Assembly: GCF_000787775.1 (NCBI RefSeq)
Contig: NZ_BBPM01000024.1
Location: 29,535 to 62,393 of the forward strand
From: Streptacidiphilus carbonis
Lineage (GTDB): Bacteria > Actinomycetota > Actinomycetes > Streptomycetales > Streptomycetaceae
DNA: 32,859 nucleotides
Reading direction: 5' to 3'
The translations under genes and the position numbers were made by a program. Below are positions 22,880-31,318 of this stretch, one piece after another. Numbering within the stretch: the stretch's first letter is position 1; every line of letters begins with the position of its first letter. A model generated the notes under the pieces. It ran no database searches and was not told where the DNA came from. It was given only the letters and a program-made list of their open reading frames with translations.

Positions 22880-25063
22880 ATGACCGATCCGATCACGGAG
22901 CCCACCTTGGGCACCGTGCACGACCTGGCCGACCACCGAGCCGGCCGCATCCCCGGCACCACCACACTGGCCAAGCCCCCCGTTGACGCAGAGCGGGCCC
23001 CGATTGAGGGCATCGTCCTGCCCAAGCAGCCCGAACCGGTCCCCGCCTCGATACCGGTTGCCCCGGTATCGAGGCTGCTGCGCAGCGCTCGGGCGGTTCG
23101 CACGGCCGTCACTCACCCGCGCACCCGCACCGCGTCACGGCTGGTGATGCGGCATGGCCTCTACACCGCCAACGGTGCGTTGATCGTGGCCCGCCGCACC
23201 TGGGAGGGCCGCACCACCGCCCGCTACGAGCGGATGATGCGCAGCGCCGAGGCCGCAGGTCAGCCTGAGATGGCGTTGGAGTGGGAGCAGCGCGCCGCCG
23301 CGTTCCGTCAGGGGCGTCACCAGCGGCGGATGGACATGCTCACCGCCCCGATCAAGCTGGCCAAGAGCGCCGTGGTCGGCACCCTCGGGCTGATGGGCGG
23401 CCTGCTCCTGCTCGGAGTCGCCCTGGCCATCGGCACCCACCACTTCGGCGAGGTCATCGCACCGACCATGGCGCTGATTCACCTGGCCACGTGGGTGGTG
23501 TTCATCGCCTCAGTCGTCTGGGGCCCACTGGTCGCCATCGCCCCGTGGCTGGCCGTGGCCGGTTGCTGGGCGGTCGGTGCCAAACGGCAGGCCGCCCCGG
23601 CGTGGGTCCTGCCGGCCGACCCCACCACGCGGGACGTGGTTCCCGACGAGGGGGCGATCCTCGATGCCCTGCGGAACCTGGGCATCCCGGCGATGAACAA
23701 GGCGTTCAAGGAGGGATGGCAGCCGCGGTGGGTGCAGCCGACCACCCGCATGGGCAACGGCTGGCATACCCAACTGCAACTCCCGCTCGGCGTCATGGTG
23801 GAGATGATCGCGGCCAAGAAGGCGGTGCTGGCGCACAACCTGCTGCGGCTGCCGGTGGAGGTCTGGCCCACCGAACCCCCCAAGCAGCCCGGAGTCTTGG
23901 ACCTGTGGGTGGCCGACCAGGGCTCGCTGAACGGTCCTGTGCCGCCGTGGCCGCTGCTGACCGAGGGCACCACCGACTACTTCAAGGGCGTCCCAGTCGC
24001 CGTCTCCCAGCGCGGCGAGGAGGTCACCGCCCGGCTGATGGCCGCGAACTACATGTTCGGCGGCATCATGGGATCGGGTAAGTCGTCGCTGGTCATCGCC
24101 CTACTGCTGGGGGCGATGCTCGATCCGCTGGTCGAGATCGACGTGTACGTGATGGCCTACAACGTCGACTACGACCCGATGCGCGAGCGCCTGCGCACGC
24201 TGGTCAAGGGCGACGACGACGAACAGGTCGAAGCCGCCCTGAACGCGCTGCGGGAGCTGCGCAACGAGGTCACCGAGCGCGGCAAGATCCTGGAAGAGGC
24301 CGGGGGCGAATCAGTGGCCCTGACCCGGGAGTTGGCCCAGCGCGACCCCCGGATGCGGCCCCGGATCGTGGTGTTCGATGAGTGCCACGAGCTGTTCGAG
24401 CACAAGAAGTACGGTGCCGAGGCTGAGGACCTGGCCAAGAAGGTCATGAAGAAGGCCCGCAAGCTGGGGATCACGCTGGTGTGGGTGACCGTGTCCCCGA
24501 CCGCGACGTCGATCCCGAAGGAGGTCACCCGCAACACCTCGCACGGGGTGGCGTTCGCGGTCGGCGACTACATCGCCAACGACGGCATCCTCGGCTCGGG
24601 CAAGTACAAGGCCGGCGTCACCGCCACCGGCCTGTCCCCGATCGAGAACCGGGGCACCGCCGTGACCGTGGGCTTCACCCCGAAGCCGTTCGAGGTGATC
24701 CGCTCCTACTACGTCCGCAAGGACGCCAGCGTGGACGAGATCAGCCCGGTCGTGGCCCGGGCGTTGGCGCTGCGTGAGGGGATCGAGGTAGCCCCCGCCG
24801 CATCGGCTGCTGAGGCCGTGGATGAGCTGGCGGACATCGCCGCCGTGCTCGGGGACGCGATCCGGATGCGGACCCAGGAAGTGATTCAGCACCTGGTGGA
24901 GCGCAACCGCACCCACTACCACGGGTGGGGCTTCAGCGACCTGACCCAGGTCCTGGAGCTGGTCGACGCGGCACCGACCAAGTACCAGGGGATCATGCAC
25001 GTCACCACCGCCAAGGTGCTGCGCGCTCTGGCCGAGCGAGCAGAGGACACCCCCGAGCAGTGA
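22880..25063 (+). CDS. FtsK/SpoIIIE-type DNA translocase for conjugal transfer (TraSA/TraB-like)
   Basis: A 727-aa protein. Residues 1-150 are a basic, partly helical N-terminus; two hydrophobic segments follow at about 163-185 and 195-235 (membrane anchor). The ATPase core has Walker A GGIMGSGKSS (394-403) and Walker B RIVVFDECHELFEH (Asp500). The C-terminal 80 residues resemble the winged-helix end of TraB proteins. In AICEs and Streptomyces plasmids a single such protein moves double-stranded DNA between mycelia, as a hexamer that recognises short repeats in the clt locus. A cluster of GGGGAGG repeats lies immediately downstream (25074-25175). It is the last large gene of the transfer operon. 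Confidence 0.95.
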   Translation: MTDPITEPTLGTVHDLADHRAGRIPGTTTLAKPPVDAERAPIEGIVLPKQPEPVPASIPVAPVSRLLRSARAVRTAVTHPRTRTASRLVMRHGLYTANGALIVARRTWEGRTTARYERMMRSAEAAGQPEMALEWEQRAAAFRQGRHQRRMDMLTAPIKLAKSAVVGTLGLMGGLLLLGVALAIGTHHFGEVIAPTMALIHLATWVVFIASVVWGPLVAIAPWLAVAGCWAVGAKRQAAPAWVLPADPTTRDVVPDEGAILDALRNLGIPAMNKAFKEGWQPRWVQPTTRMGNGWHTQLQLPLGVMVEMIAAKKAVLAHNLLRLPVEVWPTEPPKQPGVLDLWVADQGSLNGPVPPWPLLTEGTTDYFKGVPVAVSQRGEEVTARLMAANYMFGGIMGSGKSSLVIALLLGAMLDPLVEIDVYVMAYNVDYDPMRERLRTLVKGDDDEQVEAALNALRELRNEVTERGKILEEAGGESVALTRELAQRDPRMRPRIVVFDECHELFEHKKYGAEAEDLAKKVMKKARKLGITLVWVTVSPTATSIPKEVTRNTSHGVAFAVGDYIANDGILGSGKYKAGVTATGLSPIENRGTAVTVGFTPKPFEVIRSYYVRKDASVDEISPVVARALALREGIEVAPAASAAEAVDELADIAAVLGDAIRMRTQEVIQHLVERNRTHYHGWGFSDLTQVLELVDAAPTKYQGIMHVTTAKVLRALAERAEDTPEQ

Positions 25064-25073
25064 CTCATGGTAA

Positions 25074-25175
25074 GGGGAGGTGGTAGGGGAGGAGGGGAGT
25101 TCTCCCCTACCACCTCCCCAACGCCGCCTCCCCGCCCTGATCAGCGCAGATCAGCCGTTGGGGAGGCAGGGGAGG
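25074..25175. repeat. GGGGAGG repeat cluster with 18-bp inverted repeat (candidate clt)
   Basis: GGGGAGG occurs on the plus strand at 25074, 25086, 25160 and 25169, and on the minus strand at 25113 and 25127. One-mismatch copies are at 25094 (plus) and 25101 (minus). The first part also forms an 18-bp perfect inverted repeat (25074-25091 with 25102-25119). It starts 11 bases after the translocase stop codon. TraB-type translocases are known to bind clusters of 8-bp repeats near their own gene, so this is a good clt candidate; a strong terminator is the alternative. Confidence 0.65.
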
Positions 25176-25294
25176 CGGTCCGCCGACCCACCCAAACACC
25201 CCCAGAAGCGGGGTTCCTGGCCACACCCTTGCCCTCCCTCCCTTACACACAGTCACCAGACCGGCACGTCACGCCTGGAACGGGAGATCCCGCC

Positions 25295-25594
25295 ATGTCC
25301 GCACGCCGCCGCACGCACCGCCCGCACAACCTCGGCCGCAACGTCCTGGGGCTCGCCATGACCGGCGCCCTGGCGGTGTTCGCCTGCACCGCGCTGCGCA
25401 CTGACTTCCTGGTCCCGCAGACCACCGGCACCGTCAACGGCCACTACGCCGTCCACAGCCCCGGCACCCCCACCACCGACTACTACCTGACGCTGCGCGA
25501 CCCGCAGGGCCGCACCGCCACCTACCAGGTCACAGCCGCCATCTACGGCCAGTGCCCCCGGCGTTCGCGCTACCCCGCCTGCAAGAGCCACTGA
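25295..25594 (+). CDS. Small membrane-anchored hypothetical protein
   Basis: A 99-aa protein from ATG 25295 with GGGAG nine bases upstream. The N-terminus is basic (ARRRTHRPHNLGRN), followed by a hydrophobic segment (VLGLAMTGALAVFACTALRT) that should anchor it in the membrane. The rest has a short exported-looking domain with two cysteines near the end (YGQCPRRSRYPACKS) that could form a disulfide. I do not recognise the family. It follows the repeat cluster and precedes other small element genes. Confidence 0.7.
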   Translation: MSARRRTHRPHNLGRNVLGLAMTGALAVFACTALRTDFLVPQTTGTVNGHYAVHSPGTPTTDYYLTLRDPQGRTATYQVTAAIYGQCPRRSRYPACKSH

Positions 25595-25611
25595 CCCCCG
25601 GAAGGACTGCC

Positions 25612-25839
25612 ATGCAGCCCGAACGCTCCGACCTGCCCGTCATCCGGCCCCTGGCCGCCGCGCACTTCCGTGACGCCCTGACCGCCACCGCGAACGGTGA
25701 CGTGCCCGTGGCCGTGGGGGCGCTGCTGGCCATCGACAACGAGTCGTGGACCGGCATCGTCCAGCGCCTGAACTCCCTCGGTGGCTCCATCGCCGACCTG
25801 CTCACCGGCGCACCTGCTGACGGGAGGCCGACACGATGA
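25612..25839 (+). CDS. Small hypothetical protein, 75 aa
   Basis: From ATG 25612 with GGAAGGA eight bases upstream. It is compact and helical (LAAAHFRDALTATANGDVPV, IVQRLNSLGGSIADLL), with no membrane segment or metal motif. It overlaps the next gene by 4 bp (ATGA), so it is part of the small-gene operon. Function unknown. Confidence 0.65.
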   Translation: MQPERSDLPVIRPLAAAHFRDALTATANGDVPVAVGALLAIDNESWTGIVQRLNSLGGSIADLLTGAPADGRPTR

Positions 25840-26405
25840 ACCTGACCTCCGTCCTGGCCCTGCCCGACCTGGGATCGGTCGCTGACGGCAGGCAGTTGGT
25901 GCGCGAGATCGAGCACTACCTCGCCACTCACACCCCCGTCCCCGTACTCACCCTGGCACCGGCTGCCCGGGTCTGCGCCTACGGGCAGGCCCCGATCGCC
26001 TGGGACCGGGGGATGGTGCGTCCGGTGCCGACGCTGCTCGATCGACTGCGGCACCGCCCGCCCACCCCGGTGCCGATCGACACCGCCACGCATCTGCTGC
26101 TGGTCTCCCGCTACCTGGTCGCCTACGGGTGGTGCCAAAACACCATGTGGGACGCACAGGGACGCCGCTGCATCCTCGGAGCCCAACTCGCCGTCCTGCA
26201 AGGCGGATACGGCACTCCCAGCACCGTCCAGCGGGCCCGAACCCTGCTGATGGAGCAGTTCACCGCACAGGACCCCGAGGTGCGCACGGTCGACCAGTGG
26301 AACGACGCCCCCGGACGCACGGCAGCGCAGGTGCACCGGCAGCTCGACATCGCCGCATCGCGGGCTCAGCACCTCACGAACGGCCGCACCGCACCAGCCG
26401 GGTGA
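25836..26405 (+). CDS. DUF6197-like hypothetical protein
   Basis: A 189-aa protein. The conserved pattern is GWCQNTMWDAQGRRCILGAQ, then VQRARTLLMEQF, then VDQWNDAPGRTAAQVHRQLD. These elements (WCQ..D..GR.CI.GA and WND.P.R....V...L) match the DUF6197 family found in Streptomyces genomes and mobile elements. No catalytic assignment exists that I know of. It is coupled to the gene upstream and lies seven bases before the next one. Confidence 0.7.
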   Translation: MNLTSVLALPDLGSVADGRQLVREIEHYLATHTPVPVLTLAPAARVCAYGQAPIAWDRGMVRPVPTLLDRLRHRPPTPVPIDTATHLLLVSRYLVAYGWCQNTMWDAQGRRCILGAQLAVLQGGYGTPSTVQRARTLLMEQFTAQDPEVRTVDQWNDAPGRTAAQVHRQLDIAASRAQHLTNGRTAPAG

Positions 26406-26411
26406 CCGGCC

Positions 26412-26684
26412 ATGGCCCTGCTGGTCTGGCGCTTGGGAGAACACTTCGACCACTTCAACGACCTGCCGTGCTTCCTGTGCCGCAGGCCAACCCCGCTGCG
26501 CTCACACACCGATGAGCCCGCGCACAAGGTCTGCGCCGAACAGTGGCAGCGCCTGAACCCCCACTCGCGCCGCTTCCGCTCCGACGCCACCGAGAAGAAG
26601 TCTCGCCACCTGCACGCCGTGCCCGACTCCGATCCAACGGCAAGCCGTCCGTGGGACGGGGAAACCCTGTTCGACCTCGCCTGA
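26412..26684 (+). CDS. Small zinc-finger-like hypothetical protein, 90 aa
   Basis: From ATG 26412, six bases after the preceding stop. Residues 18-45 contain CFLCRRPTPLRSHTDEPAHK followed by VC, a CxxC plus His/Cys arrangement that could bind zinc. The C-terminal half is basic and Ser-rich. It is the last of the run of small genes before the replication module. Function unknown. Confidence 0.65.
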   Translation: MALLVWRLGEHFDHFNDLPCFLCRRPTPLRSHTDEPAHKVCAEQWQRLNPHSRRFRSDATEKKSRHLHAVPDSDPTASRPWDGETLFDLA

Positions 26685-26793
26685 GAGCACCCCGAACACA
26701 GCCGATATCCCCAACTTTCTTTCCTGACAAGCAAGTTGGTGATTCACGGATCGCCTGGCGGTCTCTCTCACGCCCTGAAGGGAGCCCTTCCCT

Positions 26794-27753
26794 ATGAAAG
26801 TACGCACGGACCTCACAGCGGCCTTCCTGGCCGCCACCGAACGCGGCCAGGACGTGTTTCCGCTTCCCTGCAGCCCATACGAAGCCTGTCCGCAGCATCT
26901 GCGTACCGCGCTAGACCTGGCCGCCTGGGGCCTGCCGGTGCTGCCGCTGCGGGAGGGCAAGGTGCCCTTCGGGAACTGCCGCGCGTGCGCGAATAGCGCC
27001 TGCGGCGGCCGACCCCACATGAAGAGTGCGGGCCCCTGCCAGTGCCCGGCCGTGTGCCACGGTTGGGCTGCCGCCACCACCGACCCCGGTGTCCTGGCCT
27101 CCCCCGCCTGGGCCCCGGTGTGGCGGCAGGCTGCCGCCCTGGCCTACCACCCGGGCGGGGCCGGGCTGACCGTCCTGGACCTGGACACCCCGGCCGCCGT
27201 GGCGTGGGCAAGGGAGATCTTCCCGCCGACCCGGACCGTTGCCACCACACGCGGGGAGCACTGGATCTACCGGGGCGCGATGCGTTCCGCGAACGCGGTA
27301 CGGCCCGGGGTGGACCTCAAGTCGCACATGGCCTACGCCCGTTGGCTCGGCCCCGGCAGCGGCCCGCTGGTAGATCTGCCCAACGCCGTGCGTGCCCTGG
27401 CCGTCAAGGAAGAGACCACCTCCTCACGTGAGGAGGTGGTCTCTTCAGTCCCCGGGCCCGCCACCTGGAATCGGAGCGTGGCCACCGGGTGCCGGCACAC
27501 CGAGCGCTACGTGCGCACCGGCCTGGAACGGGGCCTCACCATGGTCCGCTCCCGCAAAGAGAGCGGAGCCGCGTCGCAGGCGTTCGGCGTAGCCCGGTTC
27601 CTGGCCACACAGCACCACCAGTGCCCCGGACCCTGCGACCTGAATTCCATCGCGGCGCAGATCATCACCGCCGCCGTGAGCGTCGGGGTTCCCGAGCCCT
27701 ACGCCCGCCGCGCGGTCGCCAACGGCCTCAACACCGGTCGCGCTGTCGCGTGA
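26794..27753 (+). CDS. Bifunctional DNA primase/polymerase (Prim-Pol), RepPP-like replication protein
   Basis: A 319-aa archaeo-eukaryotic primase-type protein from ATG 26794 with AAGGGAG upstream. The catalytic acidic pair is LTVLDLD (Asp129, Asp131), with the downstream His in TTRGEHWIYR (about 156) and Asp in PGVDLKS (174). A Cys-rich insert at about 62-89 (CRACANSACGG, CQCPAVCH) probably binds zinc. The C-terminal third (about 225-315) is a helical PriCT-like tail. One of the three known classes of AICE uses such a protein with a helicase partner for replication. A perfect 38-bp palindrome lies in the linker (codons 205-218). Confidence 0.9.
   Translation: MKVRTDLTAAFLAATERGQDVFPLPCSPYEACPQHLRTALDLAAWGLPVLPLREGKVPFGNCRACANSACGGRPHMKSAGPCQCPAVCHGWAAATTDPGVLASPAWAPVWRQAAALAYHPGGAGLTVLDLDTPAAVAWAREIFPPTRTVATTRGEHWIYRGAMRSANAVRPGVDLKSHMAYARWLGPGSGPLVDLPNAVRALAVKEETTSSREEVVSSVPGPATWNRSVATGCRHTERYVRTGLERGLTMVRSRKESGAASQAFGVARFLATQHHQCPGPCDLNSIAAQIITAAVSVGVPEPYARRAVANGLNTGRAVA
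27409..27446. repeat. Perfect 38-bp palindrome inside the primase gene
   Basis: Arms of 19 bp (27409-27427 and 27428-27446), beginning GAAGAGACCACC, meet with no spacer at CACGTG. It lies between the catalytic domain and the C-terminal tail and is translated as EETTSSREEVVSS. This is far beyond chance for coding DNA and suggests a cis site, such as an origin part or a bound operator. Confidence 0.9.
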
Positions 27754-27889
27754 CCCACCGGGCGGCACCCCGCCAACCCCACCGGGCCCACCCCTAGCCG
27801 TAGGCGGCCTCAAGTCGTCGGCCGCAGGCCGTCCTCACTGCTTGTCGTCCTGACCCGCACCCGCTCACCCAGCTCAGGAAGGCCCCCGC

Positions 27890-29473
27890 ATGTCCACACC
27901 CCGACCCGACCCCATCCCCGAACCGCGCACCAACGTCACCAGCCTGTTCGGCGACGACTGGGACCACCTCATCGAACCCCCCACCACCGAGGCCGACCAG
28001 TGGGAGCAGCCGGTCCCGCTGGGCCAGGCCCACATCCTGCCCCCGTTCCCCATCGAAGCCCTGCCCACCTGGCTCGCTGCGATGGTCCATGCGGTGGCTG
28101 AGGAGACGCAGACCCCGGCCGACCTGGCGGGGTGCCTGGCTCTGGCGGTCATCGCCACGGCGGCCGGGGGGCGGGTGGTGGTCAGCATCCGGGGCCGCTG
28201 GCGCGAGCCGGTGAACCTGTACACCGCCGTCGCGCTGGACCCCGGCAACCGCAAGTCCGCCGTGTTCGCCCTGATGACCGATCCCCTCTTGGCCGTGGAA
28301 AAGGTCCTGGTCGAGCGCAGCGCCCTGATTCGCGCCGAGGCCGACACCACGGCCAAGCTCGCCCGGTCCGCCGCCGACAAGGCGGCTGCCAGGGCGGCGA
28401 ACGCCGAGCCGGACAAGCGCGCCGAGCTGACCGCCGAAGCCGTCGAACTGGCCCAAGCCGCCGAGGGCCTGACCACCCCGGCCAAACCGCAACTGGTCGC
28501 CGACGACATCACTCCAGAGAACCTGGCCACCTTGCTGTCCGAGCAGGGCGGGCGAATCTCGGTCATGTCCCCCGAGGGCGGGATCTTCGAAATCATCGCG
28601 GGCCGCTACAGCGGCAACCCGAACATGGAGATCTTCCTCAAAGGCCACGCGGGAGACATGGTCCGGGTCAACCGCCAGGGCCGCGACTCCCAGCACATCG
28701 AACGCCCCGCCGTCACCATGGGCCTGGCCGTACAACCCGAAGTCCTGGAGGGCATCGGGCGTATCAAAGGCGCGGACGGGCGCGGGCTACTCGCCCGCTT
28801 CCTGTACGCCCTGCCGCAATCCCTGGTCGGCCGCCGCCGACTGGACCCCGACCCCATCCCTGATCCGGTCGCCGACCAGTACGCGCAGCAGCTCAGCGCC
28901 CTGGCGCTGGCCCTGGTGGACTGGACCGACCCCGCCGTACTGACCCTGACCCCGGAGGCGGACGCGGTCATGCTGGCCTACCAGCGGGTCACCGAGGCTC
29001 GGTTGGGCCACGGCGGCTCGCTGGCACCGATCGTCAAATGGGCCAGCAAGCGCGACGGGGCCGTGGGGCGCATCGCTGGCCTGCTGCACCTGGCCGCGCA
29101 CCCCGCCGACGGCTGGGCCCGCCCCATCGAAGCCGCCACCATGGCGGCCGCCACGACCCTGGGGGACTACTTCACCGCACACGCGCTGACCGTGTTCGAC
29201 GCCATGGGAGCCGACCCCGCCCGCGACGCCGCCCGCCTGCTACTGGCCCACCTGGAAACGAATCCGGTAGGGACCTTCACCAAGCGCGAGCTGTTCCGCC
29301 TGCTCGGGCGGGGTGACTTCCCCACCATGGCCGACCTGGACCCCGCCCTCGCACTGCTGGAGGAACACGGGTGGGTGCGCCAGCAGACCCCGCCCCCGCG
29401 CTCCGGCAAGGGGGGTCGCCCGCCCTCCCCCCGCTACCAGACGCACCCCGCCCTCGGCACCCCGCAGGACTGA
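27890..29473 (+). CDS. DUF3987 (YfjI-like) helicase-type replication protein
   Basis: A 527-aa protein from ATG 27890 with GGAAGG upstream. It follows the DUF3987 pattern: PPFPIEALPTWLAAMVHAVA, CLALAVIATAAGGRVVVSIR, and a degenerate P-loop TAVALDPGNRKSAVF (118-123). An Ala/Glu-rich coiled region (about 140-195), the SVMSPEGGIFEIIAGRYSG strand and a C-terminal winged-helix-like end (FTKRELFRLLGRGDF, ALALLEEHGWVRQ) follow. DUF3987 proteins usually act with a primase-polymerase as replicative helicase. It lies 136 bp after the primase gene, and a nested inverted repeat follows its stop codon. Confidence 0.85.
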   Translation: MSTPRPDPIPEPRTNVTSLFGDDWDHLIEPPTTEADQWEQPVPLGQAHILPPFPIEALPTWLAAMVHAVAEETQTPADLAGCLALAVIATAAGGRVVVSIRGRWREPVNLYTAVALDPGNRKSAVFALMTDPLLAVEKVLVERSALIRAEADTTAKLARSAADKAAARAANAEPDKRAELTAEAVELAQAAEGLTTPAKPQLVADDITPENLATLLSEQGGRISVMSPEGGIFEIIAGRYSGNPNMEIFLKGHAGDMVRVNRQGRDSQHIERPAVTMGLAVQPEVLEGIGRIKGADGRGLLARFLYALPQSLVGRRRLDPDPIPDPVADQYAQQLSALALALVDWTDPAVLTLTPEADAVMLAYQRVTEARLGHGGSLAPIVKWASKRDGAVGRIAGLLHLAAHPADGWARPIEAATMAAATTLGDYFTAHALTVFDAMGADPARDAARLLLAHLETNPVGTFTKRELFRLLGRGDFPTMADLDPALALLEEHGWVRQQTPPPRSGKGGRPPSPRYQTHPALGTPQD

Positions 29474-29495
29474 CCCCGCCGGAAACCCCCCAGGC

Positions 29496-29735
29496 GCTGA
29501 CAGAACTGACACAACCTCTCGAAACACCGCCTGACCTGCAAGTTTGTCCATGATCGCTGGTCTGACAAAACCAATAAAAACTCTGACAGAACTCCCCGCC
29601 CTCCCCGGTGCCACCGGGGGCGGTCCGCTGCCCCGGGGGTTCTGTCGGAGTTTTTTGAGGTTTTGTCACGACAGTGATCATGGACAAAATCGCAGGTCAG
29701 GACCCAACTACGGGGGTTGTGTCAGTTCTGTCAGC
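29496..29735. repeat. Nested 240-bp inverted repeat between helicase and xis (candidate origin or arm sites)
   Basis: Three pairs of arms are nested. Outer: 29496-29516 with 29715-29735, 21 bp, perfect. Middle: 29530-29572 with 29659-29701, 37 of 43 bp matching. Inner: about 29576-29597 with 29632-29653, two mismatches in the core. A central hairpin CCCCGGT/ACCGGGG sits near 29604-29620. The 11-mer CTGACAGAACT occurs at 29497 and 29583, and inverted at 29724. The region has no gene. It also must contain the xis-int promoter. Confidence 0.8.
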
Positions 29736-29788
29736 AGATCCGGGGTTTCCGCACCACACCCGCCGCCGCGCTCGGAAGGAATCGCCCC

Positions 29789-29986
29789 GTGAGCACCGCC
29801 ACACCGCCCCTCCCACAGGCCCTAACCGTCCCCGAAGTCATGGCCGCCCTGCGCATCAGCCGCAGCACCGTCTACGACCTCTTCCGCTCCCGCCAACTCG
29901 ACAGCTTCAAGATCGGCCGCAGCCGCCGCGTCGCCGCCGAGGTAGTCACCGCCTACATGCGCAACCAAACCGAGGAGAACCGCTGA
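29789..29986 (+). CDS. xis: Excisionase (Xis), helix-turn-helix type
   Basis: A 65-aa protein from GTG 29789 with GGAAGGA seven bases upstream; the frame is open further upstream but Cys/Arg-rich and without a ribosome-binding site. It is a MerR-like HTH_17 excisionase: LTVPEVMAALRISRSTVYDL, FRSRQLDSFKIGRSRRVAAE. It should bind next to att and direct the integrase to excise the element. It overlaps int by the TGATG junction, so the two are translated together. Confidence 0.9.
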   Translation: MSTATPPLPQALTVPEVMAALRISRSTVYDLFRSRQLDSFKIGRSRRVAAEVVTAYMRNQTEENR

Positions 29987-31287
29987 TGGCACGACGCGCC
30001 AACGGAGAAGGCACCATCACCAAACGAGCAGACGGCCGGTACGCAGCCGCCGCCTACGTCTTCCGCCCCGACGGCACACGCAGCCGCAAATGGGTCTACG
30101 GCAAGACCCGCAGCGACGTCGCCGACAAGCTCACCGAGATGCAGGAGAAGACCCGCCAGGGCATCCCCGCCGTCACCTCGAACGTGCCCCTGGCCAAGTA
30201 TCTCGACTACTGGATCGGGACTGTCGCGCCGAACCGGTACAAGCCCAAGACGCTTGCCAGCTACGAGGGCGTGGTTCGGGTCTACCTGGTGCCCAGCCTG
30301 GGCAAACGGCCCATCAACCGCCTGACGCCGACGGACATTCGCACGGCCATCGCCGGATTTCGCAGCATGTGCTTGTGCTGCGCACGCGACTTGGACCGCC
30401 GACGCCCCGAGGCACATCGGGTCTGCTGCTCAAGAGGCCAATGCTGCCAGCGACGCCCCTCCGCCCGCACGGTCCAGTACGCCCACGCTGTACTCCGCTC
30501 TGCCCTTCAGAACGCGGTACGGGAGGAGCTGTTGGCCCGCAACGTTGCGCGCCTCGTCGAGACGCCTACAGTCCCCCGCAAGGAGGTTCAACCCTTGACG
30601 CCCCAGGATGCCCGGACGCTACTCCGAACCGCCCGTGACGACCGCCTATCAGCGCTGTGGCTTCTGCTCGTATCGACGGGCCTGCGGCGCGGTGAAGTCC
30701 TCGCCCTCACCTGGTCAGACATCGACCTGAGGATTGGTCAGCTTCGGGTGCGCCGCAATCTTCAGCGAGTGAATGGCGCCCTGCTTTTCGGGACGCCGAA
30801 GACTGCCCGCTCGCTGCGCACCGTCGCCCTGCCAACATCATGCGTCGCGCGACTGAAGCAGCGTCAGGCCCGACAGGTCCAGGAGCGCGCGGAGGCCGGG
30901 GCCGATTGGCTGCCCCTCGAAGGGCAGCCCAAGGGATTGGTGTTCACCACGCTCACGGGTCGGCCGCTGGACCCTCGGAACGTCAACCGCAGCCTGGCTG
31001 ATCTCTGCAAGCGCGCCGGCCTGCGCTCGGTTCGAGTGCACGACCTGCGGCACACCAGCGCCTCGCTGATGCTGGCAGAAGGGGTAGCCGTACGGACCAT
31101 CATGGAGACGCTCGGACACAGCAACATCAGCATGACCCTTGACACCTACGCCCACGTCCTGGAGACCACCTTGCGCGACGCGGCCAACCGGATGGACGAC
31201 GCCCTCAACGACGGTCGGGACGCCAGCACGGAGCAGGGCGATGAGGACGACGGACCCGCTCCCTCTGCGGCACCAGTCCCCCGCTGA
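29986..31287 (+). CDS. int: Tyrosine recombinase integrase of the AICE
   Basis: A 433-aa tyrosine recombinase from ATG 29986. An N-terminal arm-binding AP2-like part (GTITKRADGRYAAAAYVFRP) is followed by a SAM-like core-binding domain (about 75-190) with a Cys-rich insert of seven cysteines at about 125-155 (MCLCCARDLD, RVCCSRGQCC). The catalytic residues are Arg234 (TGLRRGEV), His352 and Arg355 (HDLRHT), His378 (LGHSNIS) and nucleophile Tyr388 (DTYAH). All are present, so the enzyme should be active. It lies 70 bp from the att site in the tRNA-Pro gene, the usual arrangement. Confidence 0.97.
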   Translation: MARRANGEGTITKRADGRYAAAAYVFRPDGTRSRKWVYGKTRSDVADKLTEMQEKTRQGIPAVTSNVPLAKYLDYWIGTVAPNRYKPKTLASYEGVVRVYLVPSLGKRPINRLTPTDIRTAIAGFRSMCLCCARDLDRRRPEAHRVCCSRGQCCQRRPSARTVQYAHAVLRSALQNAVREELLARNVARLVETPTVPRKEVQPLTPQDARTLLRTARDDRLSALWLLLVSTGLRRGEVLALTWSDIDLRIGQLRVRRNLQRVNGALLFGTPKTARSLRTVALPTSCVARLKQRQARQVQERAEAGADWLPLEGQPKGLVFTTLTGRPLDPRNVNRSLADLCKRAGLRSVRVHDLRHTSASLMLAEGVAVRTIMETLGHSNISMTLDTYAHVLETTLRDAANRMDDALNDGRDASTEQGDEDDGPAPSAAPVPR

Positions 31288-31318
31288 CCAGGTGGGTTGA
31301 TGTCAGGTGGAGATGTCA

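Noticed and set aside
28132..28863. Plus-strand open frame within the DUF3987 gene
   Set aside because: Out-of-frame shadow rich in Gly, Arg, His and Pro; the DUF3987 frame carries the conserved motifs across the same interval.
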